Program-made: the position numbers and the translations under genes
Assembly: GCA_019096065.1 (NCBI GenBank)
Contig: JAGUCH010000001.1
Location: 9,796,001-9,860,000, forward strand
Origin: Paracyclopina nana
Lineage: Eukaryota > Arthropoda > Copepoda > Cyclopoida > Cyclopettidae
Length of the DNA: 64,000 nucleotides
Direction of reading: 5' to 3'
Notes under the pieces: model-generated
What the model saw: only the letters and a program-made list of their open reading frames with translations
The model's database searches: none
What the model was told of the DNA's origin: nothing
In this document: positions 1 through 9,791 of the stretch, one piece after another
How positions within the stretch are numbered: the first letter of the stretch is position 1
How the letters are laid out: the number at the start of each line of letters is the position of its first letter

Positions 1-1209
1 GTGATGTGCAGCTATCTTCCAGGCTGGACATGTGAACTTTCCAGTCGGTTCTGCAATTCGCAACATCAGTGTGGTCGACTTCGATCCGGCAAACAGGTAG
101 AGAAGACTTTGACCTTCGTCGAGGGGCATTTGTTGGTTGTGAGATGCACGCTTTCAGCCATGAAGTCACTTGTTTGGTCGTTCGACCATTTGTCGGCCGT
201 TTGAGAGCCAGTGCTGCTCACTAGCTGGCTGCAAAGTCTGAAAAAAGGCTTGATAATGGTGTCATACTAGCTGCTTAGCAGTAGCTTGCAAAGGACAACA
301 AATGTGCGATGACGATTCAGAGGAAGACTCGTTTCCAGGTGCCTCGAGAATAACATGAGCATAGCATGCAAGACACCTGCATGCCAAGAGGTCAAACACC
401 CGAAAACCGTGATCTAGGTAGTGCTGCTGCTCCTTCTTCTCAGGGCGGTGAATCCAATTTTTTGCTGCGAAACTTTCTTCGGGGTTTTTTCTCACCAAAA
501 AAAAGGTATGGTTAATAGCCATGCCAGTTTGTCAGCTTGGAATTTGGTGTAATTTTCGTTGTTCCCACACACTCGGCTTTCGAGGAGAATTGAGAGGAGA
601 ATTGTCTACTAAGATGCGTATCAGTGATGCACAGCCTAGCTTCCATTTCAGCGAAGGCTCACATTATCCCAAAATCGAGATCGGAGAGACAGTTTGAATC
701 TGCACGCTCTGCGAGCAAATCGGTGACAGCTCGAGCGACAAAAGATGTGCTCGTGACAAAAGAAAAGTCAGTGCATAGCAAGAGTTTGTCAACTTTGAAG
801 CTTTTTCGCGTCGCTTTTCATCCCAGCTTTTGACAAGGTTTTTTTCATGACGAAATTAAAATATGGGAGCACTCTCCAGAGACTCACTGCGAACAAATGA
901 GCTTTTCTCAACTCAAGTTTGAGCTGTGGTGAATTTTTAAAACTCCAATTTTCACGAGAAGAAGCTGCCGCGAAGGACTCGTCGAGAAGAAGATCAATTG
1001 GGAAGGTTAATGAGCATTCAAATTTCCAACATCGGTCTTATGGTCAGGAGTGATCATTACGAGCGTTCCAGACAAATGACACCAATCCCATTTATTTATG
1101 GCCACTTTTTTGCCCCTTTAATGACTTGTGTCATGCCACGATTGGAAACGTTTTAACAAAGACCGAATCGCAATTACTTTTGTCTCTGCTCTTCGTAGCG
1201 AAGCGTGCC
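1..1209. other. Unassigned 5' flank
   Basis: No convincing coding region, RNA gene or repeat boundary is visible in this stretch. The reading frames present are short (under 90 codons), lack splice-flanked structure and resemble no family I know. The stretch ends at the target-site duplication of the retrotransposon that follows. Confidence 0.5.
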
Positions 1210-1646
1210 TGAACGATCCTGCGATCTACCTCAGACTTGGATCCTTGGTCACGGTTCGAAACGTATCGGCGAATGGATTCGAATGGATATAGCAATGCTA
1301 ACCTAACCTAACTCCTGTCCTTCCAGATGATGAACAAGGGGCCCTGGATGCAATGCCTGGATGGAAAGACAAGTGGAAGACCAAAAGCAATGCTTATGAT
1401 CTGAAGGATGCAGCCTCTAATTCCTTTGGAATCAGGCTACAGATGAGCTATGCTCAAGATGAAGACAAATGGACATAAAATAATTAGAGTTTCAATAAAT
1501 ACAAAGTATGAAAAATTGGAGACACAAGTTCTATTCTTGAATTCGTTTGCAACAGTGAACAAAAAAACAGTGAGTTGGCATCAGCTGCCGCCGTTGGCGT
1601 GGCCGCGCGCCCAAGGTGCGCCGTCAAGGTGAGGCAAACTCGCACA
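1210..1646 (-). repeat. 3' LTR of the BEL/Pao element
   Basis: A 437-bp copy of the terminal repeat, matching 13954-14390 throughout by eye. On the minus strand it starts TGTGCGAG and ends ATCGTTCA, giving TG...CA ends. It contains a telomere-like stretch at 1299-1312 (CCTAA repeated on the plus strand) directly beside one of the GCAATGC palindromes (1290-1300), and a second palindrome at 1385-1395. Short open frames inside it are duplicated in the other LTR and are not genes. Confidence 0.95.
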
Positions 1647-1649
1647 GAG

Positions 1650-1658
1650 TCCCCCCTT
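1650..1658 (-). other. Polypurine tract of the BEL/Pao element
   Basis: On the minus strand a purine run (AAGGGGGGA) ends three bases before the 3' LTR. This is the position expected for plus-strand priming in LTR retrotransposons. Confidence 0.7.
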
Positions 1659-1675
1659 GGAGCCCGTTGGCCTCT

Positions 1676-2311
1676 CTAAGGCCATTTGGCCGTGAAGGCC
1701 ACAAAACGGGTCTCCAACACATGCCTGGCAACACCGTCGACCTTGATGATCCGGTTGTAGGGGATAAGGCTGACGCGGTCTTCTTCTCTTGCCAGTTTCA
1801 AGCGAAAGCCTTCGTGAAGCCTGAAGCCCTTGATGCTCAGCAGACTGCATAAGGACGCCTCCTCGACCAACTGCATCCACGGCTTGCCGAACTTCAGCTC
1901 GTGGTGCCAGGGCTCATGGCCCAGCTCCTGACAGAGCTCGCACCTCTTCAGCAGCATCTCGCACACCATCACTGTGTGGTCGGTGGAGCCGCATTGCGGG
2001 TAAATGCACTTCACTGGTCCTGCATTGCAGGACCTCTTCTCGTGATCGAAGGAGCCGCATCGCGTGCAAAAGTGGGGCGCATTGCGCCCCCCGGCAAACA
2101 CCACCTCTACGACGTCATTCCAGGTTAGACGTCCTGGCGCCTTGCGTACCACGGCCAAAAAGTCCCTGGCCAGGCTCTTGTCCACCAAGTGGAGGTCGAG
2201 CGCGTAACGCCTGGGGCCTTTACGCAAGTGAGTGCGGGTGGCGAGGACGCTGTGGACTGAGGTGGCCTGATTGTCACGGAGGAACATCCATTCAGCGAGG
2301 CTGTCTCGCAA
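1676..2311 (-). CDS. Extra zinc-knuckle ORF downstream of integrase
   Basis: A 211-codon open frame at the 3' end of the element, where BEL/Pao elements usually have nothing or an env-like gene. Residues 82-137 hold three consecutive zinc-knuckle-like motifs: C82-C85-H90-C95 (CX2CX4HX4C), C102-C107-H112-C117 (CX4CX4HX4C) and C124-C127-H132-H137. The Gag of the same element has its own knuckle cluster at 9712-12204, so this is a second nucleic-acid-binding module and not the main Gag. I see no signal peptide or membrane segment, so it is not an envelope. The start codon is uncertain, because open sequence continues upstream in another frame (2125-2616) and the protein may begin further upstream. 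The role is unknown; a captured host or LINE-type Gag-like protein is one possibility. Confidence 0.6.
   Translation of the reverse strand: MRDSLAEWMFLRDNQATSVHSVLATRTHLRKGPRRYALDLHLVDKSLARDFLAVVRKAPGRLTWNDVVEVVFAGGRNAPHFCTRCGSFDHEKRSCNAGPVKCIYPQCGSTDHTVMVCEMLLKRCELCQELGHEPWHHELKFGKPWMQLVEEASLCSLLSIKGFRLHEGFRLKLAREEDRVSLIPYNRIIKVDGVARHVLETRFVAFTAKWP
2016..2034. repeat. 19-nt GCATTGC palindrome
   Basis: The perfect palindrome GGTCCTGCATTGCAGGACC, one of the two longest members of the family, lies between the second and third zinc-knuckle codons of the accessory ORF. As single-stranded RNA or DNA it would form an 8-bp stem with a 3-nt loop. Confidence 0.9.
2074..2090. repeat. 17-nt GCATTGC palindrome
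   Basis: The perfect palindrome GGGGCGCATTGCGCCCC is the most GC-rich family member, only 40 bp from the preceding 19-nt copy. Confidence 0.9.
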
Positions 2312-4780
2312 TGCGAGGACGTGGTTGGAGGCTCGGTTTTGTTGAAAGGCCTCATCTCGGTGTCGGTCTTGCCCAACTTGCCAGTGTTGTGGTTGTCACG
2401 GATGCGGTCCAAGAAAATGGACGTGACGCACACGCCAGTTTTGAGCCCGAAACCATGTCGTTGGAGGCCGCGCACAACCAGAGCCAGGATGGAGGCCATG
2501 GTGACTGCATGATTCATCCAGACATACATTTGCATCTTCGCTGTCCACTTCTTGTACGTCACGCTGAAGTCGCCATTGTCTCGATCGTACTCGAACGCAA
2601 TGCGTGGAGGCTGCAAGGTCGGCTTGCTCCTCTTCTGGTGGTCACCATAACGGGCACGAGGTCGCCTCCCAGGCGATCTGCGAGGTAGGTCAAATTGCTC
2701 CTCATGTTGGCTGGCTTCTCTTCAGGCTGCGGGAACAGGGCAATGCCCACGAGGTTCGTGGTCGACTTGGTGCGAATGTCGATACCAATGTCCTTGTACC
2801 TCTTTCCTCACTGATGTTGAAGCTCCTCCGACTCCGCACCGCTGGGAGACTCCAACAGCTCCACGATCTTCTGTGGCACCTTGGCTCCCTTGAACGAGTG
2901 CTGATTTCACCATAGTTGCACTGGATGACAGGAAGAGTGCCGGTGAGCGTGCCAACTCCCAGCAGGGTGAAGCAGCTCGTTCGCTTGCCGCCGGCGTTGG
3001 CCATTCCAGCCTTGTCCAAAGCCTTGACGGTCCAGCTGTACATGTGGCTGGTCATCGCGCCCAGGCTGCCACACGCCAGAGAAGAAGGCATACTTGTCCT
3101 CCAAGTCCTGCTCCAACTGAGGCCACTGATCATCATTCTCGAGGACGACGACATTGCGTTGCCCCCGCAGGCCGGGCCAGTCCAGAGGCCCAGACCTCAT
3201 CTTGATGGCCTCGATGATGCGCTCTTCCAGGCTGAAGGTGGTGTGGCATTGTTCGCCCATCTCTCCTCGAACCTGGGCATCGTGGGGCCTTCTTGCACTC
3301 GATGGATGGCACAATTTTCATGGGCAATCTGCATTGCAGGGGGATCTTGAAGCATTGCTTCTACCCGTGGGCAATTGGAGGGCGGGGCCTCTCCGTCCCG
3401 AGTCGGTGGAGGTGGCCGCAATGCGGGAGGGCTCATGCCAGAGGACCTCAGGGCGGCGATGAGAAGATCTGGATCTTCAAAGGGGTCAGCCAGAGTGGTG
3501 ATGGTTGGATTTAGACTGAAATGATGCCAAAACCTCTCAAGCCACTCAGGGACAGCCTCCATGTCCGACTGCTTTCCAATGGAAAGCACCTGTCGCAGGC
3601 ACTCGTCCTCGTTGGGTGGAATCGACCCGAACATGCCTCTCGAGATCATGGTGGCGAAGCTCTTCCTCTTCAACCACACTTGGCGGCAAACTTCGAGTAC
3701 CGCTCCTCCCAGAGATCCTCGGCGCAGAGGCTGTACTGGGGGGCTGACGAATAGGCCGTTGAACTCAGATTTCAGATGTGCACGAGCCTTGGGTGACAAA
3801 CAGCCATGACGTCAATCGGGCAATGCTCTCCAGAAGCCCCCGCAATGCGGGTGTGGTCGGCCTTCGAGGCTGAGGCGGGTCGCCGCTTGGCCATCTCAGA
3901 CCGGGTGTCGGTTGGATCCCTCGGTCCCAGAGGACAAGGAGTGACCCAAAATGGCTACTTTTGGGTCGCTATAGTGCTTCAAAATGGCGTCTCCCTCCAT
4001 AGCCTCCATCTCGTCATGAAAATAGACTTGCTCCGCGAAAAGCCAGGCCTTGAGGACTCGAGCGTGGTCAGTGAGCATTGCTCGTCTGTCCTCGAAAGCG
4101 GAGGGCAGGCCGAGTCCTGTAAACAACAAGCTTAAGTTATTGGGTCTGATAATACCAAATTCATCTTTTATAATCTCCGCGCTACGGTCTCTGAATGAAT
4201 AGACATCTCCAAACAAGGTCTCTTCTGGGCGTTCTTTCGGGCCTTCTTTCTTCTTGTCACCGAGGCGTTCGAACACGGAGGTTCTTGAAGACCGACGATC
4301 GTCCTTCCTGGAGGCACCGAGGTATCTTGAAATTTGAGAGATTCGCCCTTTTCAAGGGCTCCCTGGAGGACCGTGTGTCCTCCGACCTCGACCTGGACTC
4401 GGTTGACGACCTCTTCCTGTCGGACTTTGACCTGGCGGACGAGGAGCCCTCGACGATGGCTCGCTCCTGATCTCTGGGCTTTCGAGTCGATGAGACTGGC
4501 ATTTCTCCCGGTTTGTCTTCCTCTTCGCCTCGCCCAGTGGTTGAAGTCGTTGACTTGACTTCACATCCAGGATTCCCGAATCCACGTGAATCTCGATTTG
4601 GTCCTCAGCTGACTCGAATCCAAGATGCTGACGACACACTTTCAACATCCATTTTTCTGGCGGGCGACGAGATCGACAATCCCGGCGCGTATTTCGGTGA
4701 GCTGGCCAGCAGATCCGTGTCCATGGGTTCTTCATTCAGAGGCTTCATAGCAATGCTATTTTCCGAATTACCTGAAGGGT

Positions 4781-4797
4781 TGGTAGCAATGCTACCA
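4781..4797. repeat. 17-nt GCAATGC palindrome
   Basis: The perfect palindrome TGGTAGCAATGCTACCA lies 22 bp after another 13-nt member (4747-4759) with different arms. Confidence 0.9.
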
Positions 4798-4834
4798 CTG
4801 ATTGGCGCGGTGATGGCGTCAAATTCTTGAAGGA

Positions 4835-4853
4835 CCTCCCGCATTGCGGGAGG
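4835..4853. repeat. 19-nt GCATTGC palindrome
   Basis: The perfect palindrome CCTCCCGCATTGCGGGAGG is the third member within 110 bp. The three have unrelated arms but the same core. Confidence 0.9.
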
Positions 4854-5204
4854 CGGACCTTCAAGGTTGGGGGCATCTCCTTGTAGATTTGGGGTCGGGA
4901 GGTGGAGGGCGTGAGCATTTCTCCGCCAAAATTTTCCTCACCTCCAGGTTCGTCGCGGCCGCTTTCCATGATGCACAGTTGAAAATTCTCGCTTCTATGG
5001 TGTAAACAGTGGATACGGAAATGATAACATAGAGTAAATAAACAAACTGGTTTGAAGAGTTCGACCTGTCACAACCTACGCATTGCTGAAGGCGTTGTCT
5101 CAACCTAGACATATTGTGATAATCGACGTGAATTGCCATGATAATTAAGTTAATGCATATTTTGTGAAAAGAAATTGATTTTGGTGCGCAATGCGCTTAA
5201 TTGA

Positions 5205-5717
5205 CTAGACAGGGGTTGATTTGCTGACGATTGATTTTAAATGGATCCCAGCGTGACTGGCCCTGTTAGACAGGATAGGATATTTTCCTTCAGCTGCGTC
5301 GGCCTTGGTCCAGGGTGCGCTCCTGCACGCGCGTTGATTGAGTTGACATACCTTGCCATGCCGCTCGCCGTCAGCCGTCATTCTCCATGTCGATTTGCTC
5401 GCCGGGTTGAGGGTGAATGAGCAGTTCATCTGAGTCGCGAAAAACATCGAGCGTGTATCAGAAACTGGGTTGATTTTTCGTGAGAACACGGGCTCAACGT
5501 TGCCAGGTGGCACCATTTTGACAATTGCTCTGCGGCATTGTCCATCTTGATCTCGGAAAGCAGTGTGAATTATGCCGAGTGGCCAGCAGTAGCGCTTATG
5601 AAATTGTGGTTTTTCCAGTACAGCTACCACGTCCCCACTTTGAGCAGGTCTCATGATGCCTCCAAATTGGCATATTTCGGAGCTGCTCAACGAAGTTCTA
5701 ATGACCAATAGTCCCAA
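5205..5717 (-). CDS. BEL/Pao integrase C-terminal segment
   Basis: An open frame directly downstream of the integrase core. Its first 70 residues contain GDVVAVLEKP and, about ten residues on, WPLGIIHTAF followed by RRAIVKM. This matches the C-terminal domain found at the end of BEL/Pao integrases (the DUF5641 type, usual pattern GDVV...WPLGRV...). It is separated from the core at 5828-6628 by a frame break, so the polyprotein is not continuous here. The later residues resemble nothing known to me. Confidence 0.7.
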   Translation of the reverse strand: MGLLVIRTSLSSSEICQFGGIMRPAQSGDVVAVLEKPQFHKRYCWPLGIIHTAFRDQDGQCRRAIVKMVPPGNVEPVFSRKINPVSDTRSMFFATQMNCSFTLNPASKSTWRMTADGERHGKVCQLNQRACRSAPWTKADAAEGKYPILSNRASHAGIHLKSIVSKSTPV

Positions 5718-5827
5718 AGGTTCTGCAATGCAGTCTCAGAAGTTGAAATCTTGCTTCTAAAGTTTTGAGTTGGTCGGGATCTATCACAGGGAGAATTTCT
5801 CCTGGGGGGCCTCTCGACAAGCAATGG

Positions 5828-6628
5828 TTAGGGTGAGAAAATTATTTTCCAGAAGTCCAATTGGTCGTCATTGACGAAACCTTCGGATTTAATTATTATG
5901 TACCGAAAATCTTCAATATTGGTGGTTTTCTGTGAGAATTCACGGTAGAGTGCCTTTTTGAAGAGTTTTATTGCTGCTTCTCCAAGACCATTGAAGTTTG
6001 GTGATAATGGAGGGGAAAGAGTCCAGTTGGCAATGCCAATTTGTCCTCCATGTTGTCTCAATTTGTCCCAGTCCAAAACCTGCAACTTTCTCAACATTTC
6101 GTCGCATCTTGGGCTGACACGTATGGATTCCCTGCATGCGATGAAGTTTGAGCCGTTATCACTTCTCATTGTGTGGGGGCAGCCTCTTCGAGCGACAAAC
6201 ATTTCAATTGCTCTCATCAACGAGTCTGCCGTCATGTCATAGAGTTCTTCGCAGTGGATGGCTTTGGAGTGGAGGCATATAAAAACTACGACATACATGT
6301 TGTATTCGGATCGGTTGAATTGGGTTGTGAAAGGGCCGCACATGTCAAAGCTCGTGTATTTAAATGGCATGAATTCGGTGAGAGGGACCGCATGTGGTGG
6401 GAGCTGACCCATGTGCGGTGGCAGTGCGTTCAGGCGATGTCTAGCGCACTTTGCGCAGTGTGACAGAATTTCTGTGATGATTCGCTTGCCTCCTGGTAAA
6501 ATGTATTTTAACTGCGCTTCGCTCAGGTACCTGAGTTTTCCGAGGTCATGGCTCAGTTTTTGGTGGATGTCTTCAAGGATCAATCTTCTTCCTTGACCTG
6601 GCACTACAATTGGCGGCGTCCTATCCAT
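5828..6628 (-). CDS. BEL/Pao integrase (zinc-binding and catalytic core)
   Basis: A 266-codon frame encoding the part of Pol that inserts the cDNA into host DNA. The N-terminal HHCC zinc-binding domain is recognisable from His22 and His27 and the C58-x2-C61 pair (HCAKCARHR). The catalytic core follows with Asp95 (SFDMCGPF), Asp157 (RSDNGSNF) and Glu217 in NFNGLGEAAIK, which corresponds to the usual FGGLWE-type block of BEL/Pao. The catalytic triad therefore appears intact. The frame opens in the middle of Pol, so the first Met is not a true start; the protein would be released from a polyprotein. It stops just before the C-terminal domain. A GCAATGC palindrome lies inside the coding sequence at 6027-6039. 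Confidence 0.88.
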   Translation of the reverse strand: MDRTPPIVVPGQGRRLILEDIHQKLSHDLGKLRYLSEAQLKYILPGGKRIITEILSHCAKCARHRLNALPPHMGQLPPHAVPLTEFMPFKYTSFDMCGPFTTQFNRSEYNMYVVVFICLHSKAIHCEELYDMTADSLMRAIEMFVARRGCPHTMRSDNGSNFIACRESIRVSPRCDEMLRKLQVLDWDKLRQHGGQIGIANWTLSPPLSPNFNGLGEAAIKLFKKALYREFSQKTTNIEDFRYIIIKSEGFVNDDQLDFWKIIFSP

Positions 6629-6701
6629 TGCACTGGGGAGTGCTCAAGTCGTCCCTTGGATCTTAACTCTCCCTGTTGGTGGATGACAGGGTCCAAAGTG
6701 G

Positions 6702-6956
6702 CTAATCGGCTGCCTTTGGGCCAATGGCCTTTATCATAGAAAAGTCCAATTCGTGGCCGTACTCGTTTTGTTGAAGCCATACAGCAATGCTGTTTTCAGC
6801 TCTGCTGTACTCTTGAGGCGTGATGTCTCCATAAGGCATTGCGTCAGAGCCGTGTTTTATGTACAGGAAGAATCTTGCACAGTAAGCGAGTGTTCGCACC
6901 ATTCTGCCCCAGCGGTTGAATCGGTCAAATTCGATGTGGCAAGGAGAATTTCTCAT
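6702..6956 (-). CDS. Pol linker between RNase H and integrase
   Basis: An 84-codon open frame. Its pattern DRFNRWGRMVRTLAYCARF followed by ITPQEYSRAE matches the conserved linker of BEL/Pao Pol (usual form RFSS..RLLRVTAYVLRF...LT..E...AE). It sits in the expected place between the RNase H part and integrase and is separated from both by frame breaks. Two GCAWTGC cores (6784-6790 and 6836-6842) lie inside it, and a 13-nt palindrome (6964-6976) lies just upstream. Confidence 0.65.
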   Translation of the reverse strand: MRNSPCHIEFDRFNRWGRMVRTLAYCARFFLYIKHGSDAMPYGDITPQEYSRAENSIAVWLQQNEYGHELDFSMIKAIGPKAAD

Positions 6957-7374
6957 ATAATTCCACGCAATGCGTGTATCAACGTCTGGGCCTTAAATGC
7001 TTGGGTACAAAATAGCCGCCTAGTCTTTCGAAGTACGAGATGAGATTGACCTTTTTTATTAGCTTTTTGACCTTTCTGGTATTGAGATTGTTCCTTTCAT
7101 ACAGTTGTAGTGCCGCTCTTCATCGTCACTGATGTTCGAGTCCATTTTGGGAACTTGTCATCGGGCCTCTGAGGAATCTAGGGCCATGTATCCAGAGGTC
7201 TGAGTCAGCAGCTCAGCAATGCTGCAGCCTCTACTGACTAAATCTGCTGGATTCATCCTACCAGGTACATGATGCCATTGGAAGTTCATCGTTCTTCAAG
7301 ATCTGCGTTACCCGCCTGGCAATAAATTTTTGTACCTTCGAGCTGGCTTCAAATCCAAGAAGGCGCATTGCGAA

Positions 7375-8640
7375 TCAGTCCACAGGTGCACCGGAATGAC
7401 TTTCTCCAGTGCACGGAGCACATCGTCGCAAATTTCGCACCGATGACGCAACCTTCGAGTTCCATTTCTGGCATAGATCTAGTTTCGACAGAGAAGCGAT
7501 TTTCATTCTTGTTGCCAATAGTGTGCAGTCATAAGTGCCTTCCTCGTACTCCATCCTGAGGTAGACTGCAGCTCCCTTGGCAGACTCGCTTGCATCAGTA
7601 AATATGTGCATGGATATGGTTTTGGCTGGTCGGGAGCGCATTGCGCGGCAGTCTAAAGCTTCAACTCGGGCTACTCAGCGAGGTAGTCCCCCCATTCCTT
7701 GGTGATAAGCTCTATTTCTTCCGAAGTCAATCATGTCAAAGACTGTGTCCCAATCGACGTTGTAGACGTGTTTCAGGGCCATGACTCTTTGTATCAAAAG
7801 TCTTCCTTTGAGGATGAGCGGATTTATTAACCCCAGAGGGTCGAACAAGCGCTGCACAAACTGAACCATAAGACGTGGGTGAGTGGTGCATCTTTGACAG
7901 AATCAGTTGAGGGTGGCTGAAAAGAATTTGATCACCCTTCGCAGTCCACGCACATGCCCAGAGCTGGTGACCTCGGCAGCCTCGGAGGTGACGGAGAACC
8001 CAGGGAGTTTGTGCGCATCGGGAATATCTTGTAGGACTGAGGAGCATTGCTCCCCCACTTTCTGAATGGCATCCCGCCCAAATCTCCTATCTCCAGAATT
8101 TGCTTTACCGTTTCCCGACCAACAATGTTGTCCTCCACTGAGGCAAAAACATCGTCTACATAGAGGCTGGAATCCAGCACCTTGTATGCTAAGGGATGGC
8201 TTTCTTGATATTGGGAGATGTGATGTTTAACTGCGAAGCTCGCCATGCATGGCGCACCACGGTGCCAAATACCACAGAGTTAGCTTCAGAGTGCACGCCT
8301 GCTCATAAGGAAACGAAGGATATTTTCTAGAGGACTCACGAGAGAGAATCTCAAAAACATTTTTGAAATGTCTGTAAACAGTATTACTGGTTTTTCTGGC
8401 TGCGATTAGAATTTCAAAAACATCACGCTGCAATTTGGGGGCCGGGAGTAAGGCATCATTTAAGCTTTTACCGTTGTGTTGTCTGGACCCGAAAACCACT
8501 CTTATACCGGCATTGAGGGCTTGTCTCTTCTTTCGACTAGGAGCCAATCCAAATAGTAACCATCATCGAGGTTGTCGAACCTGGGATCGAGGATGCGGAT
8601 AAAGCCGGCCTCTAGCCATTCCTTAAGCTCTTGACAGGCT
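7375..8640 (-). pseudogene. BEL/Pao reverse transcriptase and RNase H, frame-broken
   Basis: Several overlapping frames together cover RT and RNase H. RT pieces are IRVVFGSRQHNGKSLNDALL with PKLQRDVFEIL (8227-8547) and the catalytic YVDD box at residues 29-32 of the 7932-8246 frame, followed by GGMPFRKWGSN. The downstream FDPLGLINPLILKGRLL block (7675-7869) is the Pao-specific region after RT, and HIFTDASESAKGAAVYLR (7375-7641) is the RNase H-like DASE motif. At least three changes of frame separate these pieces, for example just after the GSNAP codons near 8041 and within the palm near 8400. As written it cannot make a functional enzyme. The breaks sit oddly with the apparently identical LTRs and could be assembly indels. 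Confidence 0.85.
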
Positions 8641-8643
8641 TTT

Positions 8644-9063
8644 TCATAGGTTGGCAGATCGAACAGCTTTAGTCTTCTCCACAGCGGAAGTGGCCTTCAT
8701 GACTGCCAGCCGATTGCAGATGAAGCTTGGCTCATTGTCTCTCCACATTGGTCGCATTTGATACCTTCGATTGTCCAATTGGGTGATGGTGGAGGTCAAA
8801 ATGTCAAGGGCCTTTTTGTCGTTCACGCTTAGCATTGCTAACGGTGGCGGGCCTAGGGGGTCATCGTATTCCCACAGGGCGTTAAGAAGTTCAGACGGGG
8901 AGGAAATGTCTTTGCCTTCGCATAACTGACACGGCAATGCCGGTGGTCCCGCTTCCTCCACAGGTAGAGTGATGGTGCCGAGCATCACCCCATAGTGGGA
9001 TGCTCCCTTGACCTGCTCGGGGTATAATACGAATAACCCGGCCCAATGGGCAGTCATATACAT
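8644..9063 (-). CDS. Pol segment between protease and RT
   Basis: An open frame overlapping the end of the protease frame by 10 bp. Its second half (NDKKALDILTSTI, then RRYQMRPMWRDN, then NRLAVMKA) matches the conserved segment before the RT palm in BEL/Pao Pol. This normally reads ALEIL...GRYEV.LPW..., where the LPW box is here MRPMW. The downstream frame with LDDGYYLDWLL continues towards RT but is interrupted. Confidence 0.7.
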   Translation of the reverse strand: MYMTAHWAGLFVLYPEQVKGASHYGVMLGTITLPVEEAGPPALPCQLCEGKDISSPSELLNALWEYDDPLGPPPLAMLSVNDKKALDILTSTITQLDNRRYQMRPMWRDNEPSFICNRLAVMKATSAVEKTKAVRSANL

Positions 9064-9791
9064 AAGGTCTCGCCCTCTTTCTTGTGTACTACGCGATCGG
9101 GCATAATTAGATTGAAGTAATCGATTCCAATGAGCAGGTCTGGACAGGGCGGGGCCGCATAGGTGGGCAATTCCAAGTCCTTCAGGAAAGCGAACTTCTT
9201 TTTAAGCTTACTTATTGGTGGTACGTTGACTGACGATGGAAGATCAGCTATGGTGTGAGCTGCGATGTCGTGGATTGGGCCTCCTGATACGGCCTTTATT
9301 TGTAAGGTCACTGCTTCGCTGGCCACTGTCACCGTGGTGGCGATCATCTTGAGGATTTGATCGTCAGAGACCCCTTCCAATTTGAGTTTTTCTGACAAGT
9401 TCTTGGAGACCAGTGATAGTTGAGCTCCCGTGTCGAGGAACGCATTGACCTTGATGAAATGATCCGGATCCTTGGGATTTGCCACCATCACCGGCACGAC
9501 GCAAAAACTTAGAAGTTCTCGACCTCTGGTTGGCTTCGGCATTGCCGCAACAACTTCCGCTGGGGGCATGGAGGTGGATGATAGAGGGCCTTTTAACTCG
9601 GTCATGATCGCAATGCGACTCGCAGAAGTTTCATCAATCAAATCAATTTTATTAATAAATACTTCATCCTTTTCGCTCGCCGGAACAAAGTCATCCAGCT
9701 CCAAGTGGTCATCACCTAGCTCGCTGGCTGACACCGAAGTGAAGTGCCACAGTGAACTGGTGTTCTTTAGCTCGGCCTTCAGCGGATCCAC
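9054..9791 (-). CDS. BEL/Pao aspartic protease
   Basis: A 245-codon frame with the retropepsin active-site motif FLDTGAQLSLV at residues 118-128, where Asp120 is the catalytic aspartate of DTGA. A hydrophobic beta-rich domain follows, with PDLLIGIDYF near the end, the typical DLLIG flap-to-dimer motif of this family. The enzyme would cleave the Gag-Pol polyprotein. The frame overlaps the Gag frame by 80 bp and is shifted one base downstream, so translation would need a +1 frameshift (or the equivalent) in the overlap, unless one base is wrong. Three palindromes lie near or inside it (9537-9547, 9608-9618, 8932-8942). Confidence 0.85.
   Translation of the reverse strand: MDPLKAELKNTSSLWHFTSVSASELGDDHLELDDFVPASEKDEVFINKIDLIDETSASRIAIMTELKGPLSSTSMPPAEVVAAMPKPTRGRELLSFCVVPVMVANPKDPDHFIKVNAFLDTGAQLSLVSKNLSEKLKLEGVSDDQILKMIATTVTVASEAVTLQIKAVSGGPIHDIAAHTIADLPSSVNVPPISKLKKKFAFLKDLELPTYAAPPCPDLLIGIDYFNLIMPDRVVHKKEGETLCI

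Larger units (their letters stand above)
2312..5204 (-). other. Accessory region after integrase, broken open frames
   Basis: About 2.9 kb between the integrase C-terminus and the zinc-knuckle ORF. It carries overlapping minus-strand open frames (2125-2616, 3197-3799, 3896-4276, 4257-4502, 4605-4844) that look like pieces of one long protein interrupted by frame changes. One piece (4257-4502) is rich in Ser, Arg, Lys and Glu. Another (3896-4276) is an acidic, mixed-composition stretch without a motif I recognise. No transmembrane segment or envelope-like cysteine pattern was seen. The palindrome motif of this element is dense here, with about sixteen copies including the four longest in the adjoining 2016-4853 interval. 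Function is not assigned. Confidence 0.45.

Noticed and set aside
1450-1632. A 60-codon frame repeated at 14194-14376
   Set aside because: It is duplicated only because it lies in the two LTRs; no coding evidence.
1676-5204. An envelope gene after integrase
   Set aside because: No signal peptide, transmembrane segment or envelope cysteine pattern; the region encodes zinc knuckles and charged low-complexity sequence.
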